From: Puccinia triticina
Taxonomy: Eukaryota > Basidiomycota > Pucciniomycetes > Pucciniales > Pucciniaceae
Length of the DNA stretch: 64,000 nucleotides
Reading direction: 5' to 3'
NCBI RefSeq assembly: GCF_026914185.1
Contig: NC_070564.1
Location: 3,658,001-3,722,000, forward strand
Part shown: positions 11,240-22,605 of the stretch, piece by piece
Layout of the letters: each line of letters opens with the position of its first letter
How positions within the stretch are numbered: the first letter of the stretch is position 1
The notes under the pieces: model-generated
The model's database searches: none
Told to the model about the DNA's origin: nothing
What the model saw: the letters and a program-made list of their open reading frames with translations, nothing else
Position numbers and translations under genes: made by a program

Positions 11240-11640
11240 TACAGACAAGCAACCTATTCCCAGTGAATCATGATCAAAGACTTCACTCAAAACAGTGCAG
11301 AAAATCATGTTCAGGCTTGGATCCTATTGGACAGTTTCAAAATGTTACTGACAGTGACAAAACAACTTGCACAGCTCCTCCCAAGAAGAAACGGAAAAAG
11401 GTGGGGGAAATGGGGGGAAGAAGGGGGGCATTGCTGGTGCTGTTGCTGCCCTCACTGGTGGAGGAAGCATGGCAAAAGGATGCGCTGCTTGCACATAGGC
11501 CAACTGGTCCAGGATGACACACAGGCCGGAGCCAAAATAAAAAAGACACTATTGATCTATTCTTTATTCATGGGGATTATTATAGCTTATACCCACATTA
11601 ATTATTACAGACCTTCAGTAAAGAAGTGAATGACTATATA
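11240..11640 (+). pseudogene. Partial tandem copy of secreted paralog A (last exon and 3' flank)
   Basis: From about 11339 the sequence repeats the last exon of the gene at 10494 (ACTTGCACAGCTCCTCCC and the Lys-rich, then Gly/Ala-rich coding part) with small changes. The 3' flank at about 11500-11640 repeats 11095-11235. Exons 1 and 2 are absent, so this is a truncated duplicate. The segment at 11241-11340 is repeated again at about 11870-11970, showing further local duplication. Confidence 0.65.
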
Positions 11641-11864
11641 TCTGATATAGAGCAAAATATTGGGAGCTGACCAAGACAGAATTGGCACCGGAGTGATGAG
11701 CTTGAATAGTAAAAATGAGAAATCCTACTTGCGCAGGCTCATAACCTATAGAGCAAGATATTGGTAGAAAGTCAGATTTTCTAATTCCCCCGGGGGTTTA
11801 ATTCCCCTACAACGCCTGCTATATGTATGTACATGACTTTGTTGTGTAATAAAACCCCTACATC

Positions 11865-11972
11865 TTACAGACAAGCAACCTATTCCTGGTGAATTGTGAT
11901 CAAAGACTTCACTCAAAAAAATTCAGAAAATTGTGTTCAGGCTTGGATCCTATTGGACAGTTTCACAATGAT
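11865..11972 (+). repeat. Further copy of the 100-bp segment at 11241-11340
   Basis: Starting TACAGACAAGCAACCTATTC, it matches 11241-11340 with scattered substitutions and ends at GGACAGTTTCA. It appears to be a leftover of the same local tandem duplications that copied the 3' part of secreted paralog A. Confidence 0.65.
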
Positions 11973-13115
11973 GGAAATCCTTGAGTTTCAATCCACTTTA
12001 TGTAAATAACACTGGATATCTAATCCAATATTTGTGAGGAGAGTATATTTGCATCTAGTAGTAGCCTGCTTGGGTTTCCAAAAGTTGCAGGTGATTTGAT
12101 ATCTGCTGCCTGCAACCAGTGGGGATTGATTGGAAAAATTACTCAGGGGAGAGGTGCTTGATCATGGAAATTGGGATGTAGCTTGCCAATAGCTTTGCTG
12201 GACTCAAATATTATGCTCCAGATAAAATTTGCCTTTGAATGCATAACCCTTTTTTTTGGTTGATGCTCAACTCCTGGTAAAGGATTGAGGATCCCTTCAC
12301 TTGGTGTTGTTGTGGGCACAAGGGGAGCAAGGCTGAATGCCCATAATTCTTTCTTCAACAAATGTATTTCTAGAATCTAGCATTGGCAGAGAGAGTGGAC
12401 GTCCGGCGTTCTCTCATCAGCAATATAAATGCAGCTAGAAGGAAGGAAAGAGAAGGGGGAAGGAAACAGATAGGAAAGGAAAGGGTTTTACTTACTTAGC
12501 ATTGGCAGACAGTGTTCTCTGCCAAGCTAGGTAATGAGAGATTGTGAGCTACGCATAGGCCAAAATTGAGGATATCAAGTAACTCCAGACCCCAGCCGGG
12601 TCCCCGGACGCTCCATTTGACTCTGGGTGAAGTTAGGAGTTGGGGAAGTTGACCTTTTCCTGCAGTCCTGCGGCGGCGAACTCAACAAAGTCCCTCCCAA
12701 GTCCCGTGCTTACCGGGTGCGACTCGAGCACCCTCCCGGCAGCCGTCTCCAAAGGAGAGGCTTCAGCCCCGTTTGGCAGGGCCCAGTGTCATATGCGGTA
12801 ATAAACCGCAGCGTAATCTACATCTACATATAAATAAAGAAATGGCATCTGGGGGCCAAGTAAACCAGTACAGAGATCTGTCATGTGAGTAACGCCAGTG
12901 TTGGTATGCAAGTAATGCCGGCGTCAATGCTATGCTTTTGTATTAACCACATCTTACTCCACATGGTCATGAACAACCTTCAACCCTTCAACATATGGCC
13001 TGTGTCCCCAAGACGCGAGTCTGTTTGAGCAAACTCAACGGATTTATTATCTAACACCCCCTGGAGCCCCAAATTTGCAGGCTATTGCCTTGTAATCCAA
13101 ATACGCTTTATTAAT
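11973..13115. other. Spacer without a gene, scattered repeat pieces
   Basis: No gene is supported. The segment at 12775-12817 (GGGCCCAGTGTCATATGCGG and onward) is an inverted copy of the central loop of the palindromic element at 13690-13733. Two short related pieces (GCATTGGCAGA...GTTCTCT) occur at about 12383 and 12500. Confidence 0.4.
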
Positions 13116-14231
13116 GCTCCGTTTGGCTGTCCACAAAAATGTGGGAGCGTAATAAAAAACTTTGCAGATTTTTTTTGGGGGGACAGGGGATATTATGCTA
13201 TCCCCTGTCCCTGTTTGGCAGCCCACCAAGCATCATAAAGTTGACGACAGGAGTTCACGCTCCATTATTCCCCCCGCCATTTGGGATATTTCACCCTGAC
13301 CCCAAAATTTGTGGTCATAATTGCTCCCTTCGGCCTCAAATCCGTGCAACTCAATGGCACCCCAACGCAAGAGACCTCCATCCTCAAACCTTCCCCCCCC
13401 CAATTGATCAAGGCTTCAATCCCCCCTCCGCTTCTTGACCCAAACAACCTGATTAATTCATGGTACCAACAATTGGCCCCACCTTTTGCAAGGCAAGAGG
13501 CGGATGTTGTCAATGGTTGTGGAGCCCGGTGGGGGCATCATGGTATCAGATTTGAGGAGGAGAGAAGTGCAGGCCGGACTTGTTTTGACAGGACTGCTGT
13601 GACTATGTGATGGTGGTCGTCCCAAACGGCCCTCTATAATTGTGTAAGCCCAGTAATAATACAGATAAGGTTTCATAAAGCTTATTTGGATTATTACGCT
13701 GTGGTTTATTACTGCATATGATGCTGGGCCCTAAACCTTATTTGTATTATTACTGGGCTTACACAATTATAGAGGGCCGTTTGGGATGGCCACCGTCATA
13801 TAGCAACAGCAGTCCTGTCTGTTTGGTGCGCCACTCAAAACCAAGTCCGGCCTGCGCTTCTCTTCTCCTCAAATTTGATGCCACAATGCCCCCACTGGGC
13901 TCCGCAACCCTCAACAACATCCGCCTCTTGCCTCGCAAAAGGTGGGGCCAATTGTTGGTACCGTGGATTAATCAGGTTGTTTGGGTCAGGAAGCGGAGGC
14001 AGGATTGAAGCCTTGATCAATTGGGGGGGATGGTTTGAGGATGGAGGTCTCTTGCGTTGGGGTGCCATTGAGTTGCACGGATTTGAGGCCAAAGGGAGCA
14101 ATTATGACCACAAATTTTGGGGTCAGGGTGAAATATCCCAAATGACGGGGGGAATAATGGAGCATGAACTCCTGTTGTCAACTTTATGACGCTTGGTGGG
14201 CTGCCAAACAGGGACAGGGGATAGCGTAATA

Positions 14232-14785
14232 GGGGGTTTCACAATAAGGAAACCTGGGAAGGTGTTCAAGCACTTGCGAGTATCATTATGAGGATGCTTG
14301 GGGCAATTTCTCGCGGGACCTCACACCAAATTTCCAAGCGAGTACATAAATATGTCACCCGCGAGTAAAGAAATTTAGGCTTTGTTTGGAGCCGATATGA
14401 ATATAGGTGATATAATCATTGGTTAATTCAATGAAAACTACAAAATTCAACATAAAGCCTCCAAATATTTTTTCTAGGCAACCTACTATACTCATCTCTT
14501 CAATTATGAAGTCAGATTCAACTGATTCAGCCATATTCAGTACTGTAGTACCATTATATTGCTTTTGACCAAAACAAAGCAATATAATGGTATTATGGTG
14601 CTGAAGATGGATGAATCAGTTAAATCTGACTTCATAGTTGATGAGACCAGTACTGTAGGTTTCCTACAAAAAAAAAGGATTCTTTATGTTGAGTTTTGTA
14701 TTTTTTTATTGAATTTACAAATGATTATGTCACCTATATTTATATTGGCTCCAAAGGAAGCGAAAATGCTTATTGTGAAACCCCC
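14232..14785. mobile_element. MITE with GGGGG(T)TTCACAATA ends and 5-bp TAATA duplication
   Basis: Terminal inverted repeats GGGGGTTTCACAATAAG lie at 14232 and, complemented, end at 14785. TAATA is found on both sides (14227-14231 and 14786-14790). The opposite arm of the surrounding palindrome (near 13190-13205) shows the uninterrupted site with a single TAATA, so the 5-bp duplication is read from an empty site. The interior is itself an imperfect inverted repeat (about 14380-14570 against 14572-14760). A smaller relative lies at 63178-63378. Confidence 0.75.
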
Positions 14786-14847
14786 TAATATCCCCTGTCC
14801 CCCGAAAATAATCTGCAAAGTTTTTTATTACGCTCCCACATTTTTAT

Positions 14848-15425
14848 CTAACTTAACTAAGTCCCTCTATTGGAGGGGGGACGCCGTCCCGCAGGGACCC
14901 TCCGAAGGAGGGACTTATGCACTATGTCGACCCCGTGGCAGTAGAGAATTAGAAAAATGATCTTTTTCAATCCTCTCTGGACGCGCCATTTGTCACCAGG
15001 CAATAAAACTTTGGGCGAGCAAAATGTGCACAACATCATGGAGTTTCTTTGTACATATTTTACAAATTTTTTGGGGCCTTGGGTGCCCCATGAAGTCCTT
15101 TCTTGTGACTGACAAGTGTCCACTTCATTGTGCATTCCACATTTTGCACTGTACAGAATCTGAAATTGATAATGTTACAACTATGATTGCAGCTCAACCA
15201 GAGGAGTTGAGGATGAGAAAAAATAGTAGAAAGAAGGGGACAGCTTAAGCCATCCCAGAAATGTAAATTAGAAAAAAAAAGGTTCAGAAACTCATGCGGG
15301 AGATTGGTTTTAAAAAAGTCCCCACCAAAATGCCTAATTCTCTACTGCCGCGGGGTCGACATAGCGCGTAAGTCCCTCCTTCGGAGGTCGCTTCGCTCCC
15401 CCGAGGAGGGAATTAGCTAAGTTAG
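14848..15425. mobile_element. Mutator-type MITE, 9-bp target duplication
   Basis: A 578-bp element with ends CTAACTTAACTAAGTCCCTC at 14848 and an imperfect complement ending GCTAAGTTAG at 15425. It is flanked by a perfect 9-bp direct duplication CATTTTTAT (14839-14847 and 15426-15434). Nine base pairs is characteristic of Mutator-like elements. Longer inverted similarity continues inside, through TCTCTACTGCC and GGGTCGACATAG. It sits inside the right arm of the palindromic element at 13116-15451. Confidence 0.72.
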
Positions 15426-15451
15426 CATTTTTATGGACAGCCAAACGGAGC

Positions 15452-16499
15452 CTGAGTTAAGCTCGCGGCTGCCGGCGGCAGACAAGCTGCCATCGTTTGC
15501 CTGACCTCCGCCTCTCCTGTGATGTCCTGCCAGGTCCTGTACTCCCATTTGGCGAAGCATTTGACCTTATTTTCAAGCGCCGAACATGGACGTAGCACTT
15601 TTTGCAAGCGTAACAGAAGCTTCATCACATCTCACTAGAGCCAACGGAGCTTACAATGTAACCAAGTATCCATACAAGTATCCATGACAGTCGCAACGGT
15701 TCTTTTAATCGAGCTTGCATTGATTCATCGTTATCCAGGGGCCTTCCATGCTACCGCCAACTGGATACGCAAAGAGTCCGGTTCGATCGTCAATCACTTT
15801 CGTCCGTACTGTAGCTGTGTTCCATTTGTAGCAAAGCGGCGACTGTCACGGGACGAGCAGCACTACCTACGTTCGATCGTAGCGATAATTATCGAGCGTC
15901 ACAGGCCATGACGATTAATAACGAACGATTTGGCACGTTGTTCGAACGATAGCATCGGAGCATGATGATTCAATGATGCAGGAGATATCACGCACTGGAG
16001 AACAACGATTGACGAAGCATCTCAAAATAGAAGACGACGATTGTGAAGACATCTTGATGTGATATTAGACTACTGTTGTAAGCCAAAGTCTTGGTTTCTC
16101 AGCGCCCTGCTTCTAAGTTCTCTGCACTTGGAGACCAACGAAGTGCTTCATGCCACGTGCATCATGAGTTAATTGCCACTGTTAAGGTAGCCTATCGACA
16201 TTTATGAATTGGAGAAAATAGCTGTAACGTTGACTGTTGGAAAGCGGTGACTCCATCGACTGGAGACATACGCTTTCAGCACTTCATAAATAGTAGTGGT
16301 GAAGATGGCCTTTGATCTCACTTTCCCCACCAACCAATCAAAGCAGTTCTACACTAGACCACAAACAAAGCCGACTTTCAACCAAGTGCTAAACACAAAA
16401 GGAGCTGTGCTTCTTTGCCATAATTTTTTATCAAATCGTAACTTACAGTGATTAAGCTAGATCTAATTATATATAACCAAATCTTATATCCAACCAGAG
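15452..16499. other. Upstream region of secreted paralog B
   Basis: No gene or element is recognised in this kilobase. Close to the gene it contains TTATATATAACC at about 16467-16478, a plausible TATA region 22-33 bp before the ATG. The leader ATATCCAACCA also precedes the start of paralog A. Confidence 0.45.
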
Positions 16500-17043
16500 A
16501 TGGCATCAATTCGCTTCATTACCCTTATTCTTGCTTTGTCCTTTGCATCAAATGTCTGGACCTTCCAATGCAATAATGCGAATGGGAAAACCAATGGGGT
16601 TTGTGTATCTCGCAATGGGAATGGGGCACGTAAGTCAAACAAATACTTCTTTATGGTGTAAATAAAAAAAGTGTATAACATTCACTAACTATAAAAAAAT
16701 ATTCAGCTACCGCCGCTCAAAACAATGAGGGAAATTTGACGTGTAACAACCAGGCCGATCAAACTTTCTGTTGCGCCAAGCAAGCGGTTAGTGATGAGTT
16801 GTGACGATTATTCTTGGGTATATGAGCAAGGACCAAAAGACTTATATTTATCTGCTTCCCTTGCTTGCACAGAATCAAATAACCCGGCAAAATCTCAACA
16901 ACGAGTGTACGCCAAGTGAGCAAGCAGGCGGGCAGCAACAAGGAGGTACTGGGACAGGAGGAGGCAAACCCAAACCCAAGAGACGCCCCACCTCAGCCAG
17001 AGCGGAACAGCGTGAGCAAACAAGGAGACCACGGCCTAATTGA
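16500..17043 (+). CDS. Small secreted six-cysteine protein, paralog B
   Basis: Exons 16500-16629, 16707-16786 and 16873-17043 give 126 residues. The signal peptide is MASIRFITLILALSFASNVWT, close to that of the gene at 10494. The cysteine order matches: two in exon 1 (FQC and GVC), LTC and an adjacent CC in exon 2, and one in exon 3 (NEC). Intron phases (1 and 0) are identical. The tail differs: Gly/Gln-rich then basic (KPKPKRRP), instead of Lys/Gly-rich. The paralogs lie 5.4 kb apart in the same orientation with transposons between them, so tandem duplication followed by insertion is likely. Secreted; function unknown. Confidence 0.8.
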
Positions 17044-17639
17044 AGATTGGAAGCTGGTCGAGAAATCAGACAACTGTCCAGCTGTTTGCATACAAATTAG
17101 TGGATTGAAATGAAGAAATTTGCACCATGTTATCTCACCCTATTTGACTAGGAACTTGTACACTCTTTGTTATATCATTAATGCTAGTCCAATGATCCTT
17201 AAATCTTAGTTTTCCACTGAGTGGTAACTCACACCAACACCAAGAATATGAAGTGCCTAAAGCAAGCTGAGATCCTTCTAGTAATAAGCTTCTCACAATG
17301 AGCAATTTGCAGGCATCTATGTACTCAGTCTACAAGAGGAGTCAAATTGCCAATTTAGCTTTTCCTCCCAAAACCTACACAGCTAAAGCAGTGCAAAAGA
17401 GCACTGGATTTGAGCGTGCCCATATACCTGGTTGAAACTTGAAACAAACACACATGATTTCTGGACTTGCAGAGAGAGAGAGAGAGAGACAGAGAAGATG
17501 AGGAGGTGAAGCCCCAACAACCGAAAATGGGAAGGTAAGTTACCAATAACAGTAACATAACAAAAGTTTAAAGAGATTGGTTAAAATAATGGAATCAAGC
17601 CCAGGGGTCAATGGTGCCTTTGGGATGTAGTGGTCCTAA
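17044..17639. other. 3' flank of secreted paralog B, no gene seen
   Basis: AT-rich sequence with a short (GA)n run near 17471-17488. Nothing codes convincingly. Confidence 0.35.
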
Positions 17640-18005
17640 ATAATTAACTCAAGCACTTTTAGAGGGTAGCAATGTTAGCATCTACACTTGATACAACTGA
17701 GCACCAACAACACACACTAACCTGATCATAGCAATGTGAGTTAGTGATGTACTTGATTTTTGTTGAGAACTATTGAGTTGATTGATTACTCTTACACACA
17801 TTTTAGAAGGTAGCAATGTTAGTATCTACACTTGATACAACTGAGCACCAACAAGACACACTAACCTAAACAGCAAGAGGAATGTTAAGAAGAAGGATAC
17901 ATGATGAATGATAACCTAAATGAGGAACAGACCTGATTGTAGCAATGAGAGTTGGTGATGTACTTGATTGTTGTTGAGAACTATTGAGTTGATTAAGGAA
18001 AGGGC
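17640..18005. repeat. Two imperfect direct repeats of about 150-180 bp
   Basis: The block with GTAGCAATGTTAGCATCTAC and CTTGATACAACTGAGCACCA at 17663-17722 recurs at 17808-17868. The following block (GTTAGTGATGTACTTGATTT...ACTATTGAGTTGATT, about 17725-17782) recurs at about 17935-17996. The second copy contains an extra insert of about 65 bp. Confidence 0.7.
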
Positions 18006-18264
18006 CAATACATAATTGGAGCGGACATTTATAAGAATCATCAACTAGGTTTTGAAACAATTGTGGCACAACTAGATTGTAGACAAGTAAGAGTAACATA
18101 GATTAAAATTGAGAAAGAACCCAAACAACTACTGTAAGCTCAATACTAAAGACACCCTGACTAGGGGTAAGAAACAATGGGCTGCTATGCTATGCTACAC
18201 CACATCCCAATATCTATTAGTGTATTGGCGGTTATCTGGCAAGACAAATGGGGCATTTTTATCC

Positions 18265-18645
18265 CTAGTTAAAGCCTGAGTTGGTATTGCCATCTGGCCT
18301 GGGGAAGAGACCGTCTTGATCTTCAGTTGTTTGGTAAGCTATGATGAAATCAGAGGAGTGAGAAAGTCAGTTGTGAGGTACATCATTTGGCTACTGTGTT
18401 CCAAAACCAACTTTGGACTATTGATATTTCAGTTGACCAATATTCAGTAGTCAGCATATCTGTCTTGGAGATCAATTAAATTTGTTTCACCCACCCTTGG
18501 GGTGCATGTCAGGAATATTTTCATCAGAGTTGGTATCGCCATCTGGCCTGGGGAAGAGACTGTCTTGGTATTCAGTTTGTTTTTGAGCTATGATGGAATC
18601 AGAGGAGTGAGAATGTCAGTTGACAGGTACACTGTTTGGCTAAGC
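18265..18645 (+). repeat. Direct repeat of about 115 bp
   Basis: GAGTTGGTATTGCCATCTGG at 18271 and the following 110 bp recur from 18527 with about 10-15 percent divergence by eye. Both contain CTGGGGAAGAGAC and ATCAGAGGAGTGAGAA. The function is unknown; it may be part of a degraded element. Confidence 0.6.
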
Positions 18646-19387
18646 CAATTCACTTATATTGTTCTTCCCTATCACCTTGTTTACATGGTTTGATTACCCC
18701 AACCTTCTTATCCTCTTGACAATCAAGTTGTGCCAGAGAGAGGCTAGCTTTGAACTCCGCCTTCAAACCTTTTATTTGGTTGATTGTTGGTTCAAAAAAA
18801 CTTTAACAAGTGTTGGATCAGTACTGCTCTTGAAATGCAAGTGCCACTTATTTACAAGAAACTGCTCCAATGTCAAAAGCAGTAGTTGTGAAACCTGCCA
18901 TCAACACTCCAAAAATTACTCACATGTCCATTCAACTCCCCAGCCATATAAAAAATGATCATCTTATGATTTTCCTCTCCCACATATAAAACCATTCCCT
19001 TCCCCCCCTCTTTGCGTAGGTATCCCTGATTTGGTTGAGGTTGATGTTTTCCTGAGATTGCAAGGATCAGTTCCCCAAAATCCAGACTATTAAAATTAAG
19101 CTTCTTAAGTGTCACAATGTACTCACAATGTAAGTGGTAACACTCCCTTTTTTCACACAGTGACACCAAAAAGTGTACCAGGAAATGAAATGATCTCAAG
19201 AAAATAAAAATCCTCAGCTCTGAATTGGAATCAAAATCATTAGTTCATCTTGATGGGAAGATGGCAATTACAAACTATTTAGAGAGCCCACGTTGATATC
19301 CAAACGGTGTGATTTCTTGCATCTGTGCCATTGACAGGCACTTCTTAATGTATGGAATCAAGCTCATACTCAGGTATTGGGGTCCTG
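18646..19387. other. Spacer with no supported gene
   Basis: AT-rich sequence with no domain-like frame or clear repeat structure. It ends at the GGTCCTG target duplication of the MITE at 19388. Confidence 0.35.
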
Positions 19388-19842
19388 GGTGGGCCAGCTA
19401 CGCTAACCGTAGCGCTAGCGTAGCGGAATTCCGCTAAATTTTAGCGTAGCGTTAGCGGAATTGCGCCTTCTCCGCGCTAACGCTACGCGCAAAGGGTGCG
19501 CAGCTAATTTAGCTGTTAACGTAGCGTTAGCGCAGATGCGCGCAATTGCGCTAATGCTACACACGCAGGGCGCAAGAAAGCGCGCGCGACGGTGCGCCAC
19601 AGTGCTTCTAGCTGAAAAAAAGACCTTTTTTTCCGCTAAAAGCGCTGTAGCGCAGCGTAGTGACTGTAGCGGCGCGCTAACACTAACAAACAATTGGCGC
19701 GCTGTTAGCGCCGCTGAAACGTAGCGCAGCGTAGCGGCGCTAACAGCGCGCTAACGCTACTCAAAATGGGCGGGCGTTTTTTCGCCGCCACGCTAACGCT
19801 AAGTGGCCCTGTAGCGTAGTGTAGCGTAGCAGCCCACCGTTG
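19388..19842 (+). mobile_element. hAT-type MITE, copy 2
   Basis: Second copy of the element at 387-809, in the same orientation, 455 bp. It begins GGTGGGCCAGC, lacking the first four bases of the end seen in copy 1, and ends GCCCACCGTTG. The direct repeat GGTCCTG flanks it (19381-19387 and 19843-19849). The interior has the same dense CGCTAACGCTA motifs, with some added units, so the copies differ by internal motif number and scattered substitutions. It has no coding capacity. Confidence 0.75.
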
Positions 19843-19849
19843 GGTCCTG

Positions 19850-21623
19850 TAAGTCCAAGGAAGATTCAATTGTGAGGTTTTAGGTTGATCCTTCAGTTGA
19901 TTATTGGATGATATGATGAACTGACAAAACAAAGTCAACACAAAATCAAAATTCAGAGGTGTGGGGTTGATTGACAAGCGCCGTTTTGCAGAGGAAGAGG
20001 AAGCTGCCATGCCAAAGCTAATTAATTGGAGGGGGGGCCAACATTAGGCCCTCCTGAGAAGCCTCCCACTGAGCACACAAAGATGTCTCTTGCCCCAGTG
20101 AGGCACCTGTTGAGTTGAATGGATGCGCGGGGGAGAGGTCACAATGCCCAACCCTCCCCAGCCCAAATAAAAACGTCTTATCTAGTGTCCACTTTGGTTG
20201 TTGTTTGCCTGGTACTTGCCGCAGGTCACTGCACCACAGTCCCCCAAAGCAAGTGGGGGAAGAGAGGCAGCGGGGGGGGTGGGGGGGTATTCCCCCTTCT
20301 GACCTCAACCAGGGAAAAGGAATCAAGCATCAAAAGTCTTGTTTCTATTCCGGCAAATAGAAGAGTGTGGGGGTTCAGGTGCAAGCCTGAAAGCCTCTAG
20401 ACCTGGTGGGTGGGACTGGAGGTGTCTGAAAAATAGGGAGAGCAACTCTGAAGTGAGGTTGGCTCTGGTGATCTGAGGGGGAGGAAGGAGTCTGTAGCAA
20501 GGACTTTCCAACTCCTGCTTTGAGGGGATTCCTATATGAATTCCGCCAGACGGGTCTGGGCTGTGCGTGCATGACGCAAGTCTCAAGCCCAGACACCGCC
20601 CAGCTCACTCTTGGTGCCTCTCCCACTTAGCTGCCTTGATGGTGGGAACTCGCCGGTTTCCTACTCAATCCCCTGCAATCAACCCATACATGGGGAGTTT
20701 GAGGCCTACTGGAAAGGCTTGGGCTCAAAATAACAGTTATTGTATTTGTTATGAGAAATAACAACAGATAAAAATCATAAAAATAGGTTTTGGTTATTGT
20801 TAACCTGACATCTTTCAGCTACACCAACAATGAAATCAAAGTCAAAAGAACAACATCAAAAAATTGTATTGTTACAGGCAGAAAATGAAGGATAACAGTA
20901 TTATTTGTGTATTGCAGTGAAAAAAAGAAACAATACACTAACAATACAGTAATTAGTGTATCAGACCACTGTTGTGTGTAGTGTCAAGCCCTTGGACAGA
21001 CCCAGTCACCCAAGAGGGCATCAGAGGCCTCCTGGCAACAGGTGGCAGTCCGAAGCTGCCCCAGTATAAACATCTGTGGGCTGTGGGAGGTGGCAATATA
21101 CTGAATGGGAACCCCCTCTTGATTGGCCCCGCAGTGTACAATGTCTGTTCCTTTTTTCTCTCTTTTCTTCAACTTGTTTTGTTACCCCCTGCAACTTTAG
21201 GAGGACAATAAGAATGATTCCCCCCCCCCCCCATGATATTGTGTTTCTAGTTCAGATAACATGGGTAACCTGGGATGTGGATGATTTCTCATGGGAGTGA
21301 GGGGGAAAGCACCCTCTGTTCAATTTACACAGGCTTATCTCACCAGATAACAAACACCCTATCTGATAATGGGGGGAAGTTTCATTACAAAAATCCCTCT
21401 GGATACACTTCCTGTTCTTGCAGCAACCCCAGAGGTAGGGTAGGTACAAATTCAATAGATCTGTGTTCTGTTAGCTTGTGTGTGGGAAGTACTGTCACTT
21501 CAAGAGGGGAAATGGGTGCCTCAGCACATGGGTTGGAAGCTGAAGAATTCCACTTGTGCTCTGTAGTTTGCCAGGGATAGTCTATGGATCATGAGGTCAA
21601 CAGCAAAACAAACACAGTATGTC
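19850..21623. other. Spacer with no supported gene
   Basis: Short open frames occur, but none shows a start context, splice logic or recognisable protein. There is a G-rich run at about 20271-20287 and a C-run near 21220-21231. Nothing else is supported. Confidence 0.35.
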
Positions 21624-22257
21624 CAGTGGGCTAACAGATGTTTTTGGCTCCACATTTTGGGATGCAGAAGCTCTGGACACAGCCTTCAAGGCATGACATT
21701 GGCTACAGGGGTGCAAAATAAGTTCCCAAGAATGATTATGCAAAAAAAATAAAAAAATGTGCAAGTTTTCTAAATTCTTGCAAATTTCTCAGAATGTTCA
21801 TTGCTCGTCACACCAAGGCCAGAAAATGGGAGAGCCAAGTAGGGCATGCAAGAAGAATGATAAAAAAAATGAAAATGTTTGAAACCATTGCCAATGGTTT
21901 TTTATTGAATCAAGTCAAATTAGTGGTGATTTGGGCTCCAGTCCCTGAGTTCAATTAGTGGATAGCCCATCCGCCCAAAAAATCATTGGCAATGGGTGCA
22001 AATGTTTTTTTTTTTTTTTCATTTGTTATCATTCTGTTTGCATGCCCTACTTGGCTCTCCCATTTTCTGGCCTTGGTGTGACGAGCAATGAACATTCTGA
22101 GAAATTTGCAAGAATTCAGAAAACTTGCACATTTTTTTTTTATATTCATTCTTGGGAGCTTATTTCCCACCCCTGTAGCCAATCTGATGACTTGAAGGCT
22201 GTGTCCTGATCTTCTGCATCCCAAGATGTGGAGCCCAAAACAATTGTTAGGCCACTG
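21624..22257. mobile_element. Foldback element with Tc1-like ends, copy 1
   Basis: The two halves are inverted repeats of each other for nearly the whole 634 bp. The left end reads CAGTGGG...AACAGATGTTTTTGGC and the right end is its complement, followed by TA. Shared inner landmarks are GGCTACAGGGGTG and CTTGGGAGCTTATTT. A better-preserved relative lies at 52804-53480 and shows TA on both sides. It has no coding capacity. A TA target and CAGTG-type ends point to Tc1/mariner, by analogy only. Confidence 0.6.
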
Positions 22258-22605
22258 TACAGTGTGTTTGTGTTTGGTTTTTTATCCAACTGCCCACATG
22301 AAATAACTTTTGGATTGGCTGAGTCAATGTGTAGTATTGGGTCCCAATATGCCAAGCTATTCTTGGAGGGAGAATGCGTGGTTGTGAACATGCCAGCCAG
22401 GTACTTTCGCTTGCAAGAACAGAGAAGTATTTACAAGTAGTGTGATGGGTGGTGGCTGTATCCATGCAATCTCCGCCTGCGGCTGTTGTTTGGGCTCAGC
22501 CAGCGTATGTATATCCACCGCAGATCAGCCCTCGGCTTATAATAAGCAGCCCATGAGTCGCTGGCAGTGGCTGCTCCATCCTCGACGAACACGAACACGA
22601 ACACG
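22258..22605. other. Upstream region of the 866-residue gene
   Basis: The sequence changes here from AT-rich repeat to GC-rich gene. ACGAACACGAACACG immediately precedes the ATG at 22606. TATAATAAG at about 22538-22546 is a weak TATA candidate about 60 bp upstream. Confidence 0.35.

Larger units (their letters stand above)
13116..15451. mobile_element. Palindromic (foldback) element with two nested MITEs
   Basis: Outer ends GCTCCGTTTGGCTGTCCA at 13116 and its complement ending at 15451 frame a large imperfect palindrome. The main arms are about 13170-13673 and 13735-14226, with the centre near 13704. The right arm is interrupted by one MITE at 14232-14785 and another at 14848-15425; without these the arms pair end to end. 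Both arms carry matching open frames of 80-100 codons, but these simply mirror each other. No transposase is present. The GTTTGGCTG-type end resembles the Harbinger-type MITE ends elsewhere in the window, but a 3-bp duplication at the outer boundary is not clear. Confidence 0.65.

Noticed and set aside
13265..14189. Matching 80-100 codon frames in both arms of the palindrome
   Set aside because: They mirror each other because the arms are inverted copies. One arm has diverged without sign of coding constraint.
15660..15930. Possible tRNA signal around GGTTCGATCGTC
   Set aside because: The B-box-like string has no matching acceptor stem, D-arm or A-box. No tRNA or rRNA was found anywhere in the window by eye.
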